DNA of 64,000 nt from Diphasiastrum complanatum. Taxonomy: Eukaryota > Streptophyta > Lycopodiopsida > Lycopodiales > Lycopodiaceae. Positions within the stretch are counted from its first letter, which is position 1. Each line of letters begins with the position of its first letter. Location: positions 62,756,442 to 62,820,441 of the forward strand of contig CM055094.1 in assembly GCA_029204225.1 (NCBI GenBank). Reading direction: 5' to 3'. Both the position numbers and the translations under genes were made by a program. The notes beneath the pieces were generated by a model. That model made no database searches and was not told the DNA's origin. It saw only the letters and a list, made by a program, of their open reading frames with translations. Shown here piece after piece: positions 22,425 through 32,704 of the stretch.

Positions 22425-23170
22425 CAGGACCATTTGTTCATGAGCCCTTAAAGAAATCAACATACGCTCTAGGGGCAATTATAACAAATTGATGCTCCAT
22501 GAGCACAAGTTCCCCCCTGTAGCTCACCCATGAGAGCCAATGAGGCCACTCAAAATTCAAGTCTAAGCTGCACACTCTAACATGGACCCATAGGAGGACA
22601 GAGCATGAGGGAACTACAATAATTATGTCTCACATGATCTATGGCCTTAGACTAGGTTCCTTCAGTGCTTTCACCATCGTATTCCAACCCAATTTTTTAA
22701 GAGGCTATGTGATGTGGTTTCTTCCAACACCTAACACAACCCCCCCCCCATTACAACAATGTTGTTCACCACAAGCCACTGAATGGAGTCAATGACCTAA
22801 TGCATATGTTGATGTTAAGGGGACCATAGTAGGAGTATGGGTACTCCATCATGCCTGGTTCATGGATAGACGTCCGTCGACAAAGGCCCATCATTAGCAT
22901 CTCGATCTTTGTTGCACAAGCATGATGTTCTTTGAAGCTATAGACGCTTCAAAGATAGTAGAGCACAAACCACTGATCTCATAATTGAGCACTTAGGCAC
23001 TCCTATCTTGGAGATTGGCCCAACCAACATCTTGCAAGTGGTCATGAACAATGCCACCAACTACATCTTGATCGGAATGATGTTTAGAGAAGAGTTCCAC
23101 ACAGACACCATGCACGGCCCTATGCACGAAGTTGCACACATTCCCCACCCTCTTCGGCTGTCTGATCACC
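22425..23170 (+). pseudogene. hAT-type transposase relic (DUF659-like)
   Basis: Scattered plus-strand segments match the order seen in plant DUF659/hAT proteins: a BED-finger-like RGNYNKLMLHEHKF near 22475, then SNPIF..CDVVSS near 22700, YSIMPGSWIDVRRQRPIISISIFV (about 22835-22910), MFFEAIDASKIV, and IGPTNILQVVMNNATNYILIG (about 23012-23075, the VVTDNASNY region). Stops and frameshifts lie between all of them, so it is not functional. The frame after about 23100 is unrecognised. No TIRs were found around it. Confidence 0.5.
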
Positions 23171-24219
23171 AAAATAAAAAAGATGAGGAGTTTCAACACA
23201 ACTGGTTTTGCTATGTGGAGAGGGTTGATCTATTCAAGGACCAATACTATGCCATTGAGTGCAAGAGATCCATCTACAAGTAGTAGCATAAAGTGTTCCG
23301 CCAGACTTTGGCCCAGGAGTTCAAGTCTAGGCTACATCCGATGACATGTCAAAGCATCTTTGGAAAATGCACTGCCCTCTTTAGGTGGCTTGCCATTCGT
23401 GTCCCCTCATGGGATTGCCTAACATGCAGCATGGACTAGAATTGGAGCACCCATGCACTTGTTCCCATAAAAAAATTCAAGGTTCCCAATGCATCAATGT
23501 GAGTGATTGGTGGTTTGCAATACAATTTGAGGCTAGCCTAAAGGAAGTCACAAGCCTTTGGAGTTGATCCCGCACAAGTGCATCCTTGTCCCAACACCAA
23601 TAGCAGCACCGTGTGAGCCAAATGGGTTGCCAAATCATACTGCAATTCACAAATGGTGAAGATTTGGACAATCGATGTCAAATACATTGGGAATAGTCTG
23701 TAGCCTTACTTTGTCCAATAATCCAAACTCTAATGGCCACATTAAAGTTGCCATTCAATTTATGGAAGGATGCTAAGAGCTATGTTTTCAACAGACAATT
23801 TGATTGGAAATGCCCATCCAAATGGACATTAGAGGAAGTTTAAACACAAAAAGGGCCTTTTGTCAAGATTCCTTTTTCATTTTTATTCACTTTTATTCAC
23901 TACTTTTGTACATGTGGCCCAATAGTTTCTTGACATAGTGGCTTAAGGTGGCGTTACTTCTTTGAGTCACATTTTGAGTATACACTAAAAATGCCATAAC
24001 TTTTGATTGCCATATCAGAATGCGACGAAAATTAATGCGTTGGAAAGTGCTCGACGAGCTCTTTCCAATGATATATTACATGTTATACTTCTGAGCTACT
24101 ACTAAAAAGTTATAGCGATTCACAGATATTGGTTGAAAACAGTGACAAAATACAAAAGAGATCTTGGCACGAATTCATATGCGGCCCTTTTTTAACTCAA
24201 ACTTCCTCTAATGAGAGTT
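23171..24219. other. Unassigned sequence
   Basis: No domain recognised in any frame. Around 24000-24120 is an AT-rich stretch (CCATAACTTTTGATTGCC, GCGTTGGAAAG, GAGCTCTTTCCAATG) of a kind often seen in retrotransposon UTRs, which would suit the integrase relic just downstream. Nothing further can be supported. Confidence 0.4.
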
Positions 24220-24900
24220 CAACTGTAACAAGCAAATCATTCTATGATTTGCATTATTACAGCTCATTTCCTTTTATGCTTATGTACCACTACCAAGCTC
24301 ATTGGTCAGTTGATATTGACTCAAACATCTCAAGTTGCAAGCTACAGTAGATTACTTGTTGAATATGCAAACATTATTGTCCCTGTTACAAGATAGTACA
24401 AAGAGTTCAATTAGAACCACTTCTATACATTTGCCTACAGAACCAATTTTTATATAGAAGCACTCATCTAGGGACTTTGATGAGATTTAATATACTTCAT
24501 GATTCCAAAATAGTCTAAAGGCTTCAAAAGTCATCTCTAAGATATGGTGGTCCGTACAAGATTGTAAAAGAGACTCGATTGAACTACTCATTTATTACAA
24601 ATTCCTTGAAGAGTTGAAGTGCATTCAATGTCCCACTTATTTGGTTAAAGAAAGGACTTGGGTTTAGGAATAACCTGATTTGCAAAGGAATCTAGTTCCA
24701 CTCTACTACTTTTGTCCTACAGAAGTGAGAGAATCTGGATTTTTCACATGGAAGCCTAGACACGGGATCATTGCAAAGTATCTAATTTGCCACAAATGCC
24801 GTAAGTAGGAGAACACTTGGGAGAGGAAGGACGAACTAAAGGCATGGTTCCCAAAATTACTCAAAAAGAAAAGAAAAAAACTCTAAGAGGGAGAGGGATT
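24220..24900 (+). pseudogene. Ty3/gypsy integrase C-terminus and chromodomain relic
   Basis: Plus-strand pieces: SFPFMLMYHYQAHW near 24265 (the SPFxxxYGYxPH region), SLRYGGPYKIVKETR near 24538, IWLKKGLG near 24640, and a chromodomain tail TWERKDELKAWFPKLL (about 24810-24860). A purine tract GAGGGAGAGGGA (about 24887-24898) follows, as expected before a 3' LTR. Frames are broken and no LTR could be recognised downstream. It could be the same element as the unassigned sequence on its left. Confidence 0.6.
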
Positions 24901-25515
24901 GTCACATACCTAAAGACGGTTAATAGCAACTACTTGTGCATTCCTACCGCCCCCAACATTAGTCAGATTGCTAGGTGGAGCAATTCATAGTTAAAACATC
25001 ACGCATGGTGTACAATGAACTACATGAGCATGTTCTCGTCAATGCCTACCAAAATTTATATAAGGTAACCGGTCTCAAGGTGTATCATTTTATATGCAAA
25101 GGTGGAAGTTGTGTACAAGTGATGTGTGAAGAAAAGTCTATGTCATATGAATGCTAGAGTAATAAAGAGCCTAAAAAATGCCAAGATTCAAACTTTGATT
25201 ACTCACAAAATGGTTCAATGATTGGGTGGTGAGACTTTGATTTCAATTTCTATTCATGCAAAAACTGGTTTAAGGGATGATCCTTCAAGTTGCAAAAAAT
25301 TTAGACTTTGGTCTTGTAAGTACTTAACCATGTCCTCTTGCTTTTGAGTAGCACAGTCATATTACTTTCATGCCCCTTGTTGCTAGCTGATCATTCATGT
25401 GTTAAATACATAGAGATTAGAATGATGATTTTGCTTTCTTCTTTTAGATGTAATAACTTAAAGAGATCATGGAAAAGTAAGCATGCAACTTTCACATAAT
25501 ATAGTAGAAACTTAC
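24901..25515. other. Unassigned, possibly intronic
   Basis: AT-rich sequence with no domain in either strand. It lies directly 3' of the last mannosidase exon found (exon h), so it is expected to be intron. I looked for the next conserved block after LDDFFP (the AYWTGYF..RP region) and did not find it here. Confidence 0.4.
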
Positions 25516-25616
25516 GGGAAAAAGTCATCAAGTTTCAATGGCCAAGTAACATTTTCTGCATGATTTGCATCAACATAGATGGATGGAGTTGAATAGAATG
25601 CGTTTACACGACCATC
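25516..25616 (-). CDS. Alpha-mannosidase exon h
   Basis: 101 nt, [20 protein letters not shown] to LDDFFP plus two bases. Acceptor cgtgcag|GATGGT, donor TTCCC|gtaagt. It is 5368 bp from exon g, yet joins it exactly (HVNK|DGRVN). Confidence 0.92.
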
Positions 25617-25656
25617 CTGCACGTGCACATACAACAAATCATAAGATTGGCACAAG

Positions 25657-25722
<66 letters not shown>

Positions 25723-28700
25723 GAAGCACCTGCTTCTCTCTCCACATATACCTTAGTCAGTCTTCTTCGTGAGGATCAACTCCGTCTATTTCGAGAGAAA
25801 CTTGCTTAAAATGATTCTCTGCTTTTCGCTGTGCAATCGCACCTTCAGAAGCTAGACACTTCCATTGCCACACTCAAGAACGAAGTTGCAGTTATCAAAA
25901 GTGAAACTTCTTCCCAAATCGCTACCTCAGAAAAAATTCAGGAGTAGAACAGCACCATACGGCTGTCCAATCATGGGCAGATGTACTTAAAAGGTTCCTC
26001 TACAGTTATCTCTCCACCTTCGCCCTCACCTTCGTTTATCTCAGCCACGTTCATCGAGGGCCGTCTGCGAGAACACAAAGCTCTCAATGTTCGTGTTAGA
26101 GGTATTCCGAACTCCCAAAATGTTGTCGGTTTTTGGAAGGAAATCTTCAGCACCATAGCAAAGGCATGGAAACTACCTGGCGACCTAAGAAAGACCCAGA
26201 TACTCTTGTCATCCGCTTCACGTCAGTGTCTCACCGGCGCGAAGTTTTAGGGAAACGATCTAAATTGCGTAATACCAAAATCTATTTGGACGAAGATCTT
26301 ATTTTCATCCAAGTCCAACAACGTCAAAAGGCAAGACAAGAAGCTCTATCAACTAACAAATGGCTTATCGATCGTGACGGCATTATCAGATTTGTGGATC
26401 ATAAGCCTATAGTTAATGAGATTCTTAATTCTGAGATAGAGTCTAAGCTAGAGAAATGAAGAGATGTCCAGTTGAGCATGTAAGTGGTACACGTACCATA
26501 TAATCCTGGCTATATCCCTCTCTTCTTAGTTAGTTTGGATTTAGTTAGATTGTTTTGACGGCACTGATCCGTCTTGTTTCCATCTAATCTGATGTACTTG
26601 TTTGTTTTATACGCCTTTCGGCATGGAAAAGACGTTAATAAAGCTTTCTCTCTCTCTCTCTCGCCTATTTGATACCATTGTCACCCCTACGGCTCTATAT
26701 GCGGCAGAGGCATGGTGTACAGGAATCCCATCTTCACACTGGGCCAGTCTTTCACGATTACAGACCACCATGCTAGCTCGGCTGATCCGAGCGAAGCCTT
26801 CTGTCCCACATGAGATTCTCCTAGCCGAGTTTGCAGTTCCACCTATACAAATCGAGCTCTTCAGCTCATTACCTACATACAGAGAGTACAGGCGTTACCA
26901 GATACAGACCAACGATACATACAGATTGCGCTATCCTCCTCACAGAGTCTTCATGATCAAGGCTACAGATTATCATGGTTCTCTCAGGCATCCTACTGGA
27001 GTCATTTGGTATCTCCATCACAGAGCTTCCCTCAGGTACCCATGAGTATATCAGACGATTCCTCTATCGAGCATTAGCTTGTAACTGATCACAAAAACAA
27101 TAGAAAATAACAAGATATAAGAGAGAAACTATCTAGAAAGAGAAAATGGCTACAGAAAAAAAAAAAACTCAAACACCTTCCCAATTTCTTAGGAGAGTAC
27201 ATGATCAAGCAAAGGACCTTGACAGGGAGGATCATCATCCAGAGTCATCTGTGGAGTTCATAAGAAAGATAGATGTTCAAAGACCTTCATAATAAGGGAG
27301 CATACTCTTGTCGCCATGGCGATTACGCTTGACGAACAAAAATCACACTAGTAGTAGACACAACAAAAATATCTAGCAAATGAAATGATAAGTGTGCACA
27401 TCGAAAGATAGGTACCAGCTGGTTGTTGCCCCAAAAAACAAGCAAAATAGCCTTCAAAGAACACAATGTTACTGCACAAAGAGCCTAGGAACAGTTATGG
27501 ACTCAGCTCATTACATTCCCTGCGTCCATTTACATTTACTTTACTTTATGCATAAGCAGGCCTTGGGCCCTTTTTTATTCATTAGTGACACTTAGACTAT
27601 ATGGTTGGCCTTTGGCCTTATTATTCATTATTAGGCCATTTGGACATATTACTGGAGAGCGGGGGCCTTTTTGGAGGGCGCACTATTTTTCCTCCCAGTT
27701 GGGCCCTAGCCACCAAAAGCTTCCTTTTAGGGCTTCCTCTTGGCTATAAGTAGGGAAACTGTGTCATTTGTTATTCAGCTGATGATATTGATCTCTCTCT
27801 TTAGTCTCCTTAATCTCTCTCTTTCCTGCTTTCTAGGGTTAAGTCTTGCTTATGTGTTGCTTTCATAGCTTAAGTCTTGCTTATGTGATGCTTTCATAGC
27901 TTAGCTCTAGATCAGCTATGGCTCTATTCGTAACTTGGTATCAAAGCACTTTCCTGTGCACTACTTTTTCAGATTTAGTAGAGGCTGTCCAGCGCCCTAC
28001 TAACCCATCACTTTTGACGATTTTTTCATCAGATTTCCATCGTTTTTTCAGATTTAGTAGAGGCTGTCCAAAGCCCTACTAACCCATCACTTTCGTTGAT
28101 TTTTTCATCAGATTTCCATCGTTTTTCCAGATTTGGTAGAGGCTGGCCAGCGCCCTACTACCTTGTCCCTTTCGTCAATTTTCTCCACCGATTTGCTGCC
28201 CATTTTGTGGCTTGATTGGAGGCTGTCCACGCCCTACTTCATCACCATTTTCAGCGGTTTTCTCCATTTTTTTTCAGGTTATGTGCGGATTTTGGTAGCT
28301 ACTGCCCAGCGCCCTACTACCTTGCGATCTTCGACGGATTTCTCCACCGATTTGCTGTCCATTTTGCTGATTGTTTGGAGGCTATTCAGTGCCCTACTTC
28401 ATCACCATTTTCAGCAGTTTTTTCCATCATGTTGTAGGACATTTGTGGATCTTACTAGCTGCTGCCCAGCACCCATTTTCAGCTTGGATCTTCCGCTCTC
28501 TCTCTCTCTCTTTAGCCTCTTATCCAAAAATCACCCAATTCCGTAATCATTTGCTATTCCAAATTGCCAAAATCCTGCAGCTTGTTCATCGCTGCCCCAG
28601 CCCTTCCGACTTGTCACTTTCGCCTATTATTTTATCCGTTTCCAGCCATCTTTCACAGTTTATCAAAAGGCTCTCCAGCGCCCATCCTCAACCACATTTC

Positions 28701-31700
28701 AAGAAATTCCAACTCCGTTTGATATTCCAATTTGACATTTCCCTCCTGGCTGTCCAACGCATTTTTATAGCCTTCATTTTCACTTTTTCTATTTGCTGAT
28801 TGCTGCCCTTTCTTAGTTGTGATAATATTGGTTTTAATAGACTAAGTTGGGGTGATGACAAGAGTCCGCTCCCTCAAGTTTTCGTCTATTCCTTCCACTA
28901 TCATTATGGCACATTCACCTACCCCGAGGGAAATTGTTCAGGAAAACTTATCCGATCAGTTTCGGCGCATGGATGAAACCCTTTCTGGCCTCGTTCTTCG
29001 CTTCGATACAGTTATGACCGGCTTTCCTACTATGCAGTCATATTGATTCTTTACAGCCTCATGGTCCTGGAAAAGCTCCTGTCTTTCCTTCATTTGAGAC
29101 TCCCCCTTCATTTGGATTTCCATCTTCTTCTGCTAGTCAGCCTGGTGGTGGACCGTTCATTCCACCTATCCCACCTCCTGGTTTCTTTCCACGTCCCCCA
29201 ATTCTTGAGCCACACTTTGCTCGAGACTTTCGTGATAGGGTACAGCTTGCTACCTATTCCGGTTCCTCTGACGGGAACTTATTAGAGAATTGATTTGCTA
29301 AGCTTGACACATATTTTCAGATCTACCCTAAGACTGATCCTCAGAAGATCCAGTTGGCTGCTTTACACTTAGATGGACGTGCCGCCATGTGGTGGCAAGT
29401 TTATCGAGCTGATTTTGATCGGGAAGGGCTCCATATATGGCATACCTTTCGTCGTGACCTCCGTCATGCTATGATTGATCCTCAGTGGCTCGACCGCCAA
29501 CGTGATACATTCCGTAGTCTCACTCAGACCAGTGACCTTGCTTTTTATACAGATCAGTTTATGGAGCTTTCTTATCTTTTCACAGATCTACCGCCCACTG
29601 AGCTTATTTCTTGTTACATTGATTCCAAGCACATCTGTATACTGACATTGATTCCAAGTGCATCTATGTCCTGACATTGAGTATTGATAGCTTGTGAATC
29701 ATAAACAATTCAACATCTGCATGATATTATTTCACATGAACAAAAACTTACCTCCTTCTGCAATGCGTCCAGATTTGTAGGAACAAATTCTCATTCTTGA
29801 TACAGATGCGCTTGGAGTCAATGTGGCCACTGCAGCACATGTGTCTATCCAGATGCGCTTGGAATCAATGTGGCCACCGCAGTTCGGTATATGATCCAAG
29901 CGCATCTGTCTATCCACTCCAGCGATCTCTACTCTCAAACCAGATCATCCTAGATTTTCTTAGAGCAAGCTAGCTTTTTGCCCCATCAGTCCGCTTTGCA
30001 TCAGAGTTGAGCGCAGTAGAGAAACAGCAGGAAGAGCGATGTTATGCAATATTACAGTGTCGTGGTTTTTTCCTTCGTAAAAAAGTACCAATTTTTTTAG
30101 AAAAAAATTGGTCCTGCTCCGCGTTCCGTTCCAGAACGGGCAACTAAGGCACACATATCATGTGAGCCTCTTATCATGGATTGCCTCTCACTCACAAACG
30201 CAACAAATTGACGATGATGATGAAGCAACTCTTGGCATTGGAAGCACTTTGTAAGACACAAGAAGCTTTCAATTACCAGCACTGGGCTTTTTTTAACTAG
30301 AAGAAACTCATATCACCAAGAATATAAATCTTTAATGAATAAGATTGCTAATTTAGTACACGAGTATGGATTCTGCTACATATTTTGGCATGTAAAACTA
30401 TCTCAACTTTCAGCTCTTCAAGGACACAATCCATATACGTACGGTACATTAACGATTCAATGCATCCAGAATAGCCAAAGAACTCGCATCAGAGATCAGA
30501 AGGATATATTTCCAATGATTCTATGGAAGGTCAGCATTAATAGATTAATTCAAAACATCACCAAGAAATGTAAGAAGATGTTGTATGTGACAAGAAAATA
30601 CATATAAATCTCAATGTAACTCATAAATAACATAGCATGCAACATTTGCATGTCCACTACGAAGTGCAAAACCATCCTACTCTATCATGGTACTACTGGC
30701 TATAAGCTAGATATCACTGGGATATACAAGAAGCACCAAAGTACATATTATTGTACCGTCTTCGTTCGCATACCAACAATCTTGATTTTTTATTCAGTCT
30801 AGGTTTACAATATAAGGAAGATTGTTTACCCTAGAATGCGGTTATTAAGCAATAAGTGAGTAGACATCTCCCAAAGCTCAGCAAATAGCACATTTAATCC
30901 ATGTGCAGTGAATAAAATTATACTGAAAACTGACATCAAAATAGACCAAGCTGCATTTATATGGCACAGTATGGGCATAATCACCTTGTTAACATGATGA
31001 ATTAGCTTATCAATCTGCTTAAACCACGTATTTGCATTCTCATAGGTGAAGTCATCTCCCATAGTCCACATTATATGATTGGTTCGAAAGTCCTTGCCCT
31101 ATCAAAAAAAAGGAGACAAATTAAGACTTTAAATTTCAAGACAGCTACACTTTGCTTTAGTGCTATTTGACTTGCACAACCTTGTTTGCTCACTTCCTTT
31201 ATTTGCAACAACGTATGTTTCAACAGAAGTCCATTCACAACAAGTTACATGATGTTCGTCTTACAGAGTTGAATTAAATGCTTGACCATACCTGCTCCAC
31301 GGCAAATTTGACAAATGAATCAACATGTTCCTGAACATTAATATCATAAAGCAGCGGATTGTCCTGTGTTATTGACACAAAACAATTTGTAACTTAAGTC
31401 GTTAAAGTCAATACTGCTCAAAATATTTGAAATCCTTTTTTCCAGGTCCTTGCCTGACAAGATACTAATTTGCATCATTACAACAGCCACCATCACCGTG
31501 GTTGTTCTCTCCTCAAGGTAAAACACAAAATTTAGTGTGTCAATGAAGTTCCACAAAAGGAGGTGCCATAAACACACTAAAAAATTTGATTCGCTGTCAA
31601 AAAAAATGCTCTCAAGTCAAGCAAGCAAGTTGAAAGGAAGCGCATTACTTGAATTGGAGGTTCAGCTGATTGTATATCAAATTCAAATCCATCAGGTGGG

Positions 31701-32673
31701 GAGTACCGATTGTTTAGGACCCCGCCAAGAATCTGAAACGTGCATGTGGAAATGAATCAACACGTATACTTATAAAAGTATGAATAGGAAACCAACAACA
31801 TGGTAGGTATAAAGCTCTTGAAAAAAACATTTCTGCGTAAATAATTTCTTGCGATATTGTGCAAATTAGGATAGCTAACTGAGAAGTTCTTTCGTGGATG
31901 CTGATTTGCTTGCACCTATCATAGTTGCAGCGCGATTCCCGAATCGCGATTCAGAATCGCGATCAGAATCGCGATTCCGATTCGCGATTCGGGATTTTCC
32001 CAGAATCGTGTAGAATCGATATTTTTTTTTTTTTTTTTGAATTTTTTTTAGGCAATATGGGTATCAGATGAAAGCTCTGATCGAGGGGATTATGATTGTG
32101 TAGTTTGCCGACTGTTTCAGGTGCGAAACACCAAAAAGTGTGTTTTCACTCGGGGAGTTGGAAGGCCAAATCATGAAGAGGCCTTACCGCCGGGGCCGGG
32201 GTCTACTGGCAGCCCCCGGACCCCGCCGTTGGGGGGCGTTGCCCCCCAAACCCCCCACCAGGGGGCTACCGCCCCCCGAACCCCCCGTTTCTCGGGGGGC
32301 TACCGCCCCCCGAACCCCCTAGAGCTTCTTGCTATATAGACACTGTAGATAAAAATGCCATCGCCCCCCTGTAGATAAAAATGGGGTCCAAATGCGCACC
32401 GAGAAGGGCCCAATCTTTATGCCTCCAAATGTATGTACATTGCACTCACGTCTCCAGTGAACCAATTGCAAAAGTGATCATCATCCATACAGTTGATAGT
32501 CCAAACTGTAGCATTAACATTTACTGAAAACCAGAGCAAATGACAACCGGATAGCTATTGAAAATAAGATTTGTTTGTGCCTCATCTACTGCACTTCTGA
32601 GAGGCAAAACGCTGGTTTGACCATTGATCCCCTAAAAAAATTTCAGCAATAAGTTATTTTTCAAAAAAAAAAA

Positions 32674-32704
<31 letters not shown>

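Noticed and set aside
23008-23283. Complete 91-codon ORF as a functional gene
   Set aside because: Its first third is the VVTDNASNY-like part of a decayed hAT transposase, with stops upstream in the same relic.
27949-28520. CRISPR-like or satellite array
   Set aside because: Spacing and unit sequence are irregular and the units lie in a retrotransposon leader of a eukaryotic genome.
29732-29938. Extra mannosidase exon with a good AG|GTAAGT donor on the minus strand
   Set aside because: Exons g and h already join without a gap (HVNK then DGRVN), and the frame here consists of the local repeat motif.
32121-32339. Pro/Gly-rich ORFs in the GC-rich block
   Set aside because: The frames are produced by C-rich repeats inside a noncoding hAT-like element, with no start context or domain.
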